Of a stretch of DNA of 64,000 bases, positions 14,364 through 25,720 are shown in pieces (position 1 is the first letter of the stretch; each line of letters opens with the position of its first letter). The DNA is from Rostratula benghalensis (taxonomy: Eukaryota; Chordata; Aves; Charadriiformes; Rostratulidae): NCBI GenBank assembly GCA_013399305.1, contig VXAI01000035.1, positions 4,906,646 through 4,970,645 on the forward strand, read 5' to 3'. Below the pieces are notes generated by a model that saw nothing but the letters and a program-made list of their open reading frames with translations, did no database searches and had not been told where the DNA came from. Position numbers and translations under genes: made by a program.

Positions 14364-15861
14364 TACACACTTTAATAGAAATACTTTTCCTTCATTAAAT
14401 TAAATCTCTAAAGCCCAATAGCATTTTCAGTGCTTATATGAAAATGCCAGTGGGGATTTGAGATTAAAAGCGGTATTTTTGTACAAGTCAATGAAGATCT
14501 CAATAGGAAAGAACACTCTTCAAATATAAATTCCTCCAGTATCGAGAAAGACAGATTTTCTACTTAGGTCCTTGATAATACTTCTCCCAGCCTTGTTATG
14601 AAATTCTGTTTTCACATATCAGATATAAGGCTGTTACACATTAGCTCTCCATTTAATGAAATCTTATTAATGGTGCCTTTTTTATTATAGAGATATGCCA
14701 AGCTACTCAGATTTAATTCTTGTTTAACAGTAAACATGAGGTGCTGTGACCCATTTGTATGCAGCTCAGGTTCTCTTTTTCTATCCAAAAAAAGGATTAA
14801 ATAGCATATTAAAAATAAAAGCAAAATATATCTGGTATTGACTTATACTGGTGTCCTCTTGGTCATACATTGTCATGAAAGGATTCTTACTCATGCATGA
14901 CCCACAGCTAGAGGAGCAGAAAGGAATATATTAAAACCCAAATTCTCAAGAAAGATCTTTGTAGTTTGTTTGGTTTTGGTGGTTTTTTTTTTTTCTTTTC
15001 TTCTGATGTCTCCTACCTATTCAAGCAAAAAAACCTAACAACCTGAGGTCTGCATTTTTGTAGATAAAATACTGCATGATCAAGGTGCAGATTTGGGGAA
15101 AATGTTTTCCAGATTGTTTCTCAGTGAAGAGCAGAAACAGGCATAAGTTATTTTTAGGAATAAACATATGTAGGGTTTTTTTTTTTTCCATTAAAGAATC
15201 TCAAAGCAATGTATAAAACCAGGCAATCAGTAGTTGTTTTTAAAATGGAGGAAAATAAATCAAGAGCTGTGAAAACAGAGGTCAAACAGGGTAGCACGAG
15301 TATGTACAGTCCCTGTGCAAATTTTGAAGGCATCAGATCTGCTGCATACAGGAATCATCAGCCTTTCTGTAGTCATCTGTTCTCCCAGAGAAAACACAGA
15401 ATAAGATTTCAAAAAACAGCCAACTCAGGGGTCTCAAGTAGAGTGTGCTGAAGAATGGACCTTTGTATTCTCTCCTTGTCTTAAATCCACTTGTTTTGTC
15501 AGCACTGAAAGGGTACTCTCGCTCTGGATTCTCTCCTGGAGTTATCAAATCTGTATATTCCAAAATCCCAAGTCCAAATCTGGAGTTATTCCAAATCAGA
15601 GGATGCTTTGGAAAAAGAAACAACATTTTGACACAAACCCTGTAATGGGAAGTTTTCCAAACTGCGTGTTCCTCAGGCTTTGGGGATAAGAGGTTCCTAT
15701 TTATATATGCTGATGCTAGTTTTCTTTGTCATACATGTCAATGTTCACTGGGTTAGCTGTTAAGCAAAAACAACCATGATCATGTAATCTAGTATTCAGG
15801 GTGTCAATGTGGAAGGAAGGAAAGCAGGATTCTTGTTCATGTGCTATTTAATGCTACATGC

Positions 15862-15883
15862 TTTTTTTTTTTAAAAAAAAAAA
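15862..15883 (+). repeat. T11A11 palindromic tract
   Basis: Eleven T followed directly by eleven A, a perfect 22-bp palindrome flanked by CATGC and GTAATCC. Confidence 0.93.
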
Positions 15884-16820
15884 GTAATCCCACAATACAA
15901 TATATTTAGTGTACTCCTGTGAGAGCAAATGTAGTTTCAGATGCCTTCTGGCTGAGAATGGGTTTTGCCTGGGGACCTCCCATACAAGGGGTAAATTGGC
16001 TGAGCCTGAAATATTGACAAACGGGAGACTTGCCGTACTTTTTTATCACTGTGTATTTGTGGTGCTCTTCCATTAGGTACAATCTAGAAATGCCTGCTAA
16101 AACTACAAGGAAAGGCAGAGGTATGTGGGTATCTGAGACACTTGGCCAAAGAGAGAACTCTGGTTCCCTGTGGATATTGCTGTCTCCTGAACTAGGTGAC
16201 AGCTGAATACAGTTTTGAAGTTCTAAACTATGGAATTATATGGGATTTAGGCTACTTCAGTTGCTAAATCTGTTCGTGGATTTATTCTTGAGTGTCTTTT
16301 GAAAGGTTACTCATAAGTTCAGTTGAAGAGCAACAAAAAGAACACAGGATTTTTTACTTCTATCCTCATATTCTGACAATGCAACATCATGTGTTTGATA
16401 GAGGACGATGACCTTCAAGAAGTTTTCCATCATTTTAGAAGCTGTCTCAAAATTAGGACAGTGGTCTGCACTCAGCCTTGACAACTTCTGAAAAGTCTCT
16501 CCAGGGTTCAGTTCTAAATGTCATCAGTGTGGACATGTCTGATTTGAAAGTTTAAATTCTGCAATGATGAGAAAATCTGCTTGAACTTAATGGTACAGAA
16601 GCTATATTTTTCTGTTTCCGTCTCTGAAATATGCAGGACTATATTACACCAGCACTCTGGAAACAAAACTGCTTAAATCCAATCTGAATTTTCCATGCTG
16701 TCTGTATGGTAACAATTGGTATTAATGGGAAGACAGCTTCCACAGTTATAATAATCATAGATCAGGAATACAAAGATAAAGCAAATTTGGAGTAATCTGT
16801 TCTGTTTTGGTGGTGGTTTG

Positions 16821-16840
16821 TTTTTTTTTTTTTTTTTTTT
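16821..16840 (+). repeat. 20-base poly-T tract
   Basis: A pure run of 20 T following GGTGGTGGTTTG. Simple low-complexity sequence. Confidence 0.95.
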
Positions 16841-19416
16841 CTAAACCAGTTTATAAACTGAGAAGACAGACATTACAAGGGATGACCTAGCTTTTCATTC
16901 AAATTTTTTGTGTCACTTACTGGTTACCAGGGTTAAGTCCATCAGGTTGCTGTTATTTTTCTACTTGTCTGGATTATCTATTGATTTTTCTTTCATCTGA
17001 AATAGCTCCAAATCTCTCAAATGTTTTTGACTGGAGAAGAGTATGGTTGAGTAACATGGCTTCTATCAGAGGTGTGGGTCAGATCAAGTAGAGACTGATC
17101 CCCCACTGCCTGGTGGGGACAGGGAGATGTGGGGGAGGTGGAGTACAGATGTTTTGCCGGCAGTTATGCCAGTGATTTAGTAGCCTGTGTTGGATGAGCT
17201 GTTTAACCCATCTTTGCTTCAAGTATTCATCACTTGAATGGGCTTGAAATTGCTTTTCTCTTACTGACAAAGTGCTGCTTGAAAAATACCTGTGCCATAG
17301 CCTGAGGGATATTTGGGAGGTATTATCAACTCCTGTGCAACTGGGGGACACTTAGCACAAAGAGGGATGTATGTGGTCATGTTGTGCTCACTGATTTTTA
17401 GCTCCACGAGGAACCCCAAGGTTCACTGTTTGCTCTGAAGTCTACCTTTGATAAAGGGAAGCAGTGCTGGATTCCAGCTTGGCTGAAGATCATTAGCATT
17501 CTCCTGCTGTATTACATGCAGATTTTCCTGGCTCACAAGAATAGCATTACATGGAGTATGCATCCTATATCAGCAAAAGGAATGCATGCTTGCAGAGATA
17601 TAGCCAGGGTTTATAGGCTTATTAGAAGACATATAAACAGTCCTCTCCTCTACTTCCTCTGCCCTTATTTCCTGCTGACATTCCCCCTGGCTGTGTTTTC
17701 CCTTCTTCACCCTTAGGTACTTTCAACAGATTGGGGTGAGAAGGCTTGCTTTCACTTTAAACAAGTTAAAATCAGCATCACAGTCTCTGATCTATTACCA
17801 TCCTGTGTTGGCTGACCCTTGGGTGCACTGAGCGTGTGGGGGTGAATATACACTCACTTCTGTAGCCCCAGTTCAGAAATTCAAATGCCAGGTGGCAAAA
17901 TTCTTTATAGTGAGGGGACGGGATATAGCCCTCCTTCATATAGGAGGGGCTGAGCAGCCAAAATTATATCAAATGACATAAGAATGCATGTTGAAATTTC
18001 CCCTATGTTTGTTCAGGAACTTTTGTACTATGTAGCATATGTAAACTGAGCTCTGTTGGCACAAGGGTAATTTGGATTTTTATGGGATGATGTGAAGGAT
18101 GTGTGTGTGTGAACATGGAGAAATGGACACATCTTCTCCACCCTTTCCCTTTAATTTATTGGTGTTTTCCCGTTTAAATTCGTGGGGAGAGGGCTGGGAA
18201 GCAGAAATGCTTCTGGAGGTGTGGTGAGATGTCTGCAGAGGAAAACCTTGTTTTTCAAAGATAGAGAAGTCTGTTTTAATTGTAGGCCATCGAATGTGGT
18301 CACCCAAATACAGTCTCAATGGTACCAGCAATTGACTGTTGATTGCTAGCAGTCTGCATTCAATGGGACAACACCTGCACAACCTGGTGAATGCTGAATG
18401 CATGGCAAGAAAACATCAATGTTTCTGGAGACATTTTCACTGGAGTCATTGGCACTTTTCTTTATTGTAAAGCTGTTAATGGCTTAAATCACCTTTGATG
18501 TTGTGCTTTGGATGCTCTGAAATAGGCTAGGCAACTGAAAGCTCTGTTCTGTGAATGAGGGTTGTCTTCCTCCTCAGATCATTATTTCTGCTTACTGGTG
18601 TCCAGCCTACCTTACAAAGGTGGTGAAGTGCAGAGATGCCAAGGTGATTGACATGGTCTGAGTGTCAAAGAACTGAATCATGCAGGAAGGTACTGATGGG
18701 CAGAAAAGTTACTGAAAGGTCATTGCAAGTGATTTTTCTTGCACTTTTTTTTCCATTGGGTCCGTATAACACATGCAGCTGGCCCCTTTGTTAATGTCAG
18801 ATAAACATCACAAATGAATTGCAAGTGGCAAAGTCCTAGGCTTTATGCTTCTTTTGGCGTTTAGTAGCTTCTTGAGTTCAAGCCACTTAAAGACCAGTCA
18901 ACAATGTGCCAATGCTGATGGAAATAGTGACACCATCTCAGGCTGTGGCATCCCTCTGTGATGTCAACTGCTGTCTGAATTTCCTTCCCATCCTTAATTT
19001 TTTTTGGTAAATATCCCCATTGTGCACACTGGCTCACACTTTGTATTAATGAGAAATGTAAGTCTTTAGAAAAACAATTGCACTGTAGCCTCATTACTAT
19101 GAAAAATCCATTACGTGGAAGTCATTTGTCAAAGCCAACTGTTTAGTTGCTGTAATTTACATATTTATCAAGTTTGATTGGAATGTAATGACTTTGACTT
19201 TCTTCATTTTTTTTAACCTTTCTCACCCTCTTTCTATGAGGAGTGTGTTTTGTTGTGTTTTTTTTCTTTATGGGGAAGGACAAAACAATCAATTTGCATT
19301 CACTAATAAATATATGTATTAAGGTTTCAAATAATTTCAATAATTTCAGTTGGTTTTTTATGTTGGAAATTAGTTACATTTCCATGTTTTTGCATGGCAA
19401 TTGATGTGGAATCTTA

Positions 19417-19947
19417 TCAATCCATGAAGTTTTTGATTCTGCCAAGGGATCTGGCTGGCAATGAATAGACAGCACAAGACTCCGTAAATGAGATAATGAG
19501 TGTCAAGATATGCAGTTGATATTGGATCTCCATAATTCTTGTAGTTGAAAGATCAGACATGCATGGGTTTCCAGGATAATCACATGATTTATTATGGATG
19601 ATTACTTTCATTTGCATCTGATGCTGAGAGGTTTGTGACAGAGCACCAACTAGAAGCATTATATTCCCTTGAATACATGGCTGGAGACCCAGGAGGATGC
19701 TGAGGACACTGATCCACACGAGCATCTTACACCCCAGTGAGCTGTTACAAGACAGAAAGGCAGAGGTGAGGAAGAGCTTGCTGTAGCAGCTGATACTGGG
19801 AGTTGTTAAAGCTAAGCAATGTGGCACTGTTTGTTTGCAACTGGCCTCAAGTGAAGAAATCTCTTCCCCCCTGCTATGGAAAAAGTTCATAAATATGATA
19901 CAGTGGCTGCAAGAATGACAGGTGAAGAGCAGAATGCCAGCTCTCAT
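19417..19947 (-). other. unidentified 176-codon open reading frame
   Basis: The longest open frame in the window, and I recognise no family. From an internal Met at residue 75 (19725) the sequence MLVWISVLSILLGLQPCIQG looks like a signal peptide or a single membrane segment. It is followed by about 80 residues with several Cys (NKSCDYPGNPC). Just upstream of that Met, on the minus strand, there is a possible splice acceptor (TGTAACAG). A decayed retroviral envelope start or a chance frame are both possible. No LTR or flanking exon was seen, and other frames of about 140 codons here look like chance. I do not call it a gene. Confidence 0.15.
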
Positions 19948-20129
19948 CTGAGCGTTGAAACTTTATAAAAAGATCATGAAGACATGAGATTTGAGCAGAT
20001 CTGTGGTGTGCCTGCATGTAAGGGTTCATCTAAAGGGGTCAGTTAGTTCCTCTGGAACAGCCTATGGCCTGAGAAAAAGCTAAAACAACACAGACAAAAT
20101 TACAGCACTTTTAAAAATACAGACACCAA

Positions 20130-20300
20130 GGGAAGAGGTAAGTGGGAAATAGATTGAAATTCAGCAAAAGAAATTGCTGGCTGACTACCAAGAAAAACAT
20201 CCTCAGGGTGAGGCAATGCAATAGTTTCCCACAGAAATTGGGTGCCAGCCAGGTAAGGTTGGTCTAGATGAGCTAAAAGGTTCTACCCAGATCAAATGTG
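20130..20300 (+). mobile_element. possible ancient CR1-like relic
   Basis: Contains GAAAAACATCCTCAGGGTGA GGCAATGCAATAGTTTCCCA, and later GGTTGGTCTAGATGAGCTAA AAGGTTC. The order and spacing suggest a deleted, old CR1 3' end (RKNF-like, then the tail GGACTAGATGA..AGGTCC). No reading frame survives. Confidence 0.35.
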
Positions 20301-22316
20301 AAAGGGCATACAGATATTTTAGTGACTAACTTTGAGAGGCAGTGAATATCAAGCAGCAGGTGGCCAACCACAAATATAACCTATACGACAAAAAATGATC
20401 TGCTACAGAAGCTGTGTCGTTCAGTTCATCAACCCCTTTCTGTCCTCTGCTGCTTTCACAGCATCTCCCACTTGACATTCCTATCTTTGACGTGTCCCAT
20501 CCTTTAAATAAATGATGACTGAGAGCTGATCCCCTTGAGCTTCAACTCGGAGCATGTTTTTATTAATTTATTTCTTGCTGTGCTAGATTTCTCTCCCTTC
20601 ACTTTTAAAGGCTCCTTTGACTTTAATTAAAATTCTCCATAGGCTTATTGCCTTGAGAGAGAGAGTGCATGTATGTGTATAAATTGGTTTTAACAGTTTG
20701 CTGACTAGATACGTTTTCCAAAGCTTGCACAGCCTTCCAGTGTGTGTGCATAAAGACAACAAAATGCAATTTCACATATGCACCATGCCGTACTGATTGA
20801 CTACACCTCTGGAATGTGTTACTAACTAATGATGGGACAAAAAAAACCCAATTAGGATTGGTACACACTTGTGTGCGTGTGAAGTTCATGTGGTGCTTAC
20901 AGAGATCTGAGAGAAGAATCACATCTGCAAGAGGAACTCTTCTCGGTTTGACGTAAGGCAAGGGGCAAATACTGCAGGTTGGTTAGAGTAGGAGAAGGTT
21001 TGATGTGTCCAGGTGGAATTTAAACACCTTTATAATAATTGTTTTTGCACAGAGGGGGAAAATGTCATGAACAGTATCTGAACAAGAATGGCAGCTTACA
21101 TAATTCCTGGCCCTTAACAAGAAGGCAAGTGTCCTACCTCTGGTCACGCATCTCTCTGTCTTTAGAAGGAAAGGATGAGGGTGTGACAGGAATTTCTCCT
21201 GCCAGACTGTGGGATATGTGCTGTAGGTCAAATATTCTTTCTATGCTTCTAAGGTTGTGTCTGTGATACTCAATGATGCTGGAGTCATAGTCAAAAGTGC
21301 ATGGAATGGATGCACCTCAGCAAAGCTGATTTAGGTCTGTTGTGATTCCTCCCAAGCCATGGACTCCCTGATTTCATGTCCCTGTGATTAAAACCTGTGA
21401 ATAATTAATGAACAAAACTGGGGGCCAGGCAGGTGCGTGCAGGAGAGGTCACCCCACTTCTTTGTGAAAAGGGGACTTTCCACCCCATCTTTGCCATCCC
21501 CCTTACGTTAAAAAGAACTTGTTTCTCATCCTGATTTGAAACCAATATCTAACATTACAGTAACAAAAGATGTGCTTCTGGCTGGTTTAGGGATGTGTTG
21601 GAGTGTCTCAGCTGTAAGGGCAGCCTGCATCCCCCACTTTTCTGAGATATTTTGAATTCTGGATTTGGTGCGTAAAACCTCTATTGAGCATCTTAATTTC
21701 TGGTGCTGCGTATTCAGGTCCGAATTCTGATTTTGAGCAAGCTGTGTATGTAAAGAGGGAGGCTATTCACTGGTGCCTTTTTCTTGTATTGAGGGCTTAA
21801 GAGCTCCTAAGAGTATTGGTGTTTCCTGGAGGGGTCAATGTCATGTTCTGAGGAGCACTGCTCTTCATGAATCTCATTTCATCAGGTTGCTTTTTATTGA
21901 CCGCTAGCTCAGCTACTGAAGAACACACTGTCATAGTTCAGTAAAAGCCAAACCTCTTGCAGAACACCTTGCACATTCTGCCTGAGATCATTGCTTTCAA
22001 GCCAGGTCTTGTACACTGAAGGCTTTATTCTGATTAACCCTGTCAGTCCCTCTCCTTCCTCCGAGCAAGGGTTCAATGAAGCAAAAAAATGAAGAAAAAT
22101 AATCATCTATGTCTTGTAATTGAGCATGGGCCATACCTACTTCTTTGTAATTATGTTTTCAGAAGAATAGGAGAGTGAGGCTTTCATGTTGTTCAAGTCA
22201 GCATCTAAAATATGGAATACAGGAGATGAATCCAGAGGTAGTGTTGGTTGCATTGCTTCACTGCTCCCCCACCTTTGAATTTCTATCCCAGCTGTCCAAA
22301 ACCTTGGTCACTTTTC

Positions 22317-22340
22317 TTTTTTTTTTTTTTTTTTTTTTTT
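22317..22340 (+). repeat. 24-base poly-T tract
   Basis: A pure T run after CACTTTTC and before CCCTCCAG. No antisense retrotransposon body was recognised to its right. Confidence 0.95.
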
Positions 22341-23409
22341 CCCTCCAGAATGAGACCTGACCCTATGTAGAAAGAGATACCTGAGTAGATACCTATCCAG
22401 CTTTGTCCACCACTGTGTGCCTCTCCACCTTTTTTTCAGTTCTGGTCCTGTTGTGCTTTTTGCCTGTTTCTTAAGCGAAGAATGTGAGGCACAGACCCAG
22501 AGAGTTGAGGTTTTCCAGTTACAGCTTCCCAGAAACATGTTTCCTGATTTCTGCATGTTGCCTCGCAGTTTATTTCTTCCCTATTATTTTACCCTTTGGC
22601 CTTCAGAGGTACGAGATTCTGAACTGGGAGATTCTAGAGTTGCATCTCACAGTAGCTATAGATATCCTTTTTCGCTCTGCCCTCCTTGGAAGGATTCGTG
22701 GTTAATGTGAGCATGTGGCTCTGCACCTCAGAGAAACTAGAAGAGTTTCGAGTACAGTTGTACTGGGACTCTAAGTTCTGTTCTGAAGTGCATGTGGGTT
22801 TTGCTCCATTTCTATATGGGAACATCTAAGCACTAAAGTTAATCCACAGGCAAACCCACAGCAAAACTGGAAAAAACAGAACAAAGGTGTCCTGGCTGCT
22901 CCTGTAACTGCTGGACTACTCCATGAGTGCTTGGTAATTCCCCCTTCGCTATCTTGGCTGAAATTCTGACATAAATTATTCTCTTATCTTTCAGCCCATG
23001 CATACTTGTAGCAAGCAAACATAGCCTTAGCCCTCTCCACTGGAGAGAGCTGATAGAGAATTGCTTTATAACAGGGCCTAGCAATATCTTTTGAATCCCT
23101 GGATTTTAAAGACAAACTGAAGAGATACCTGTGTAACTGTAATATTGCAGTTGGAAATGTCTTGCATCTGAATATTTTATTTCTGTCCCTTTGTGTAAAG
23201 TGAAGGCTACCAGGATGGTGAGCCTTTTTAGGGGGATGATAGCTGTGCAAAGAGAGAGCAAGACAGGTACCAGCTGGTTCAGATTCTTCCCCTAAATATG
23301 AGGGCTGCTTCCTTTGTGGTTGCAGGCAGCTCCTTGGTGTTTCATCTTCGCTGATGTGGAGCTCTGGAGTTCAGTTCAGAGAACCCTGTGGAATGGCTGA
23401 AGATCTTTA

Positions 23410-23428
23410 TTACTGTCATTGACAGTAA
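23410..23428. other. 9-bp-arm near-palindrome
   Basis: TTACTGTCA-T-TGACAGTAA has perfect 9-bp arms around one base. The arms contain TGACAG, the core bound by TALE homeodomain proteins (MEIS/TGIF). Binding is inference only. Confidence 0.5.
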
Positions 23429-25059
23429 CTGGAGAAGTGCTGTTACACACGTAAGCTACTGCATTTCTGTCTGGTATAAAATTTTTAGAGATAAATAAGA
23501 CATGTCTTGGCTTATTCAGTTGGTAATTTAATGTTCACCATTGCAAGAAAAAAACCAAACAAACCTAAACCAAACCTGGGTATTGTAGATCACAGTTCAT
23601 TCAAATACAGGTGGGTGAGTTCTGACTACAGAATTTGATGAAATAACATTGAGGTACACTCAAGTAAAATGAAGATTTTTAGCAAATCATGGCTAGAATG
23701 TTTTCGGCTTGGTGCTTTTTTTTCTTTTCCCTGCAGGTAAACTTTACTTTCTTGTTCTATATCATCTGAAGGACACATGCATTTTCTGGGATTTTGGGAA
23801 TGATTTCTGGGGTTCTGGGATTAGACATCAAATTTAACAAGATGATATATAGCTTTGAGGAGACACATTTGATGTACCACTTAGCCTTCCCATAATTTAC
23901 TGCCTGCCTCCAGTCTCTGGAGGGCAAGGGGTTTATCTACACTCCAACCTGACTTTATAAATAGCAAAGCAGGAGAGGGAAAAAGAAAGCAGGCTGGGGA
24001 CCTGCCTGCTAAACTGTTATGATATGACGGTGATGCAGGTAGGTGACATTAAATGCTACTGTCTGCATCCTTAATAGTGAGTTGTCATCACCTTGGCTGT
24101 TTGAGGACGATAATGTGCTGTTCATTTTCCAGATTTCTATTCTTATTCATAGGACTGTATGTTCCAGCATTCAAATGTTTATGTATAATTTAAAAACAAA
24201 GCCCCCATTTTTGGGGGGAGAGTTGTATTTTTTAATAGAGATGAGGAGGCAGGAAAGACATGAGTGTACCTTGACTGGTTTTGCATGCAGCTAATTTTCC
24301 TACCTCAGAACTGTAGCAAACTGACAGTATCAGAAAGCCCAAATGGAAAAATGGTTACTTGCAAGATGCAATGAAGATTAAAAACAAACAAGTGGGTCTG
24401 GGAGGTAAGGGGCATCTTGCTCTATAGTCGTTTGCCATTTCTGTTTTTTCAAATAGCTCTGCAGTGTTGTTTGATCTATGCTTCAGCATAATTTTACCAG
24501 GAGATATTACTGGCCTTTTGCTTTACAGTCAGATCCCTTTGCTGGGCTATTAGGTTGAAAATGCAGTCAAGTATTAACATCAAAACTGTTTATGTGACCT
24601 CCCACTGCATGGAACCCCTCCAAAATACCCTGCAATTGAGGGAGGGGAAGGGAAGGAGAGGATGAAAAAGAAGAGCTGGATAGGAATATTGCCCGATATG
24701 GGATTTAAATAGGTCTGCTCATTTTAATAAATAGAAGTTAGGCTGTTGATACCTGCCCATCTACTTAAACTGTCATCAAAGTTCACTTAGTTGCATTCCA
24801 GTGGAGATTGTTGGCTATTAAGGAGATGTGAAAGGCATTGTTACAGAAGACTTTAAGAGAAAAGAGGAACGAGGAACAAAGAAATACCCAGGCAAGGAGA
24901 TCATACATGTATTAAATTTTCAGATTCCTGGTGACACTGGCAAGTGTTGATAACCCTTTGAGCATCTACCTTCAGAACACTGAGTCTCACTTTCCTACCC
25001 TGCTCCTGTGTTTGTCCCTATTGGATGCTCGCATATGGCGTAAGTCTAAGTGTTCCTTT

Positions 25060-25086
25060 CCCCCCCCCCCCCCCCCCCCCCCCCCC
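25060..25086 (+). repeat. 27-base poly-C tract
   Basis: An uninterrupted run of 27 C, preceded by TTCCTTT and followed by TTTTTCTACTGG. The minus strand is a G27 run. The polyproline seen in two overlapping reading frames comes only from this tract. The exact length is prone to sequencing or assembly error. Confidence 0.95.
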
Positions 25087-25264
25087 TTTTTCTACTGGAA
25101 TATATTTAATTTGCTTTGAACAAGAGCAAACCCAAATCCCAGGGCCTCTGAATAAGGGGGAGTTATGGAGGGGGAATACAATGAATGTCTTAATCCTGTG
25201 TCACCCTCTCTTTGAGACACTGTGCTATATTAAATTGATTTTGCAAATGAAAGCTAAAAGCTAA

Positions 25265-25720
25265 GCAAAAGCCACCAATCTATTTTGCCTAAAGATGATT
25301 TTAGTGCTCTTTATGTTCCTCTAAATGACAAACCAATTTGTTACCTGCCTACATAAACATTTGCCTATATTAGCACCAGAAATGTTTTATTTTTATTAGC
25401 CCAAACTTTATCTCCTTCTGAAGACACAGGGGCCCAATAAAATTAGTGTGCAAATATAATACCCAATTTGCATTTTTCTATGGTCAGCAGAAAAGCTGAG
25501 CAAAATCAATTTGATATTAGGTCAGCATATACATCAATAAAGCGTACGCTCACACAGGACCATTGTAATGGTCCCTGTAATTTCTACGCTGCCAGAGTAA
25601 AGAGATTAAATAATATTAAATGCTCCAAAATAGCTTTGCTTTTAAGAGGAAGGTAAAAACAAAGAGAGACTTTGGCATAAAATGGGCAATAAAGGATAAT
25701 AGTTGCACAATCTCCAACTT
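25265..25720. promoter_or_regulatory. candidate conserved non-coding element
   Basis: A repeat-free, AT-rich stretch holding CAATAAAATTAGTGTGCAAA, CCCAATTTGCATTTTTC (octamer-like) and ATCAATTTGATATTAGG, plus the double palindrome. It resembles conserved intronic DNA by style only. Confidence 0.3.
25541..25574. other. two adjacent palindromes
   Basis: AGCGTACGCT (25541-25550) is a perfect 10-bp palindrome. Seven bases later, GGACCATT-GT-AATGGTCC (25557-25574) is a perfect 8-bp-arm inverted repeat. The structure is visible; the function is unknown. Confidence 0.6.

Noticed and set aside
24931..25264. Two overlapping frames with a polyproline run
   Set aside because: The prolines are just translation of the C27 tract; there are no other protein features.
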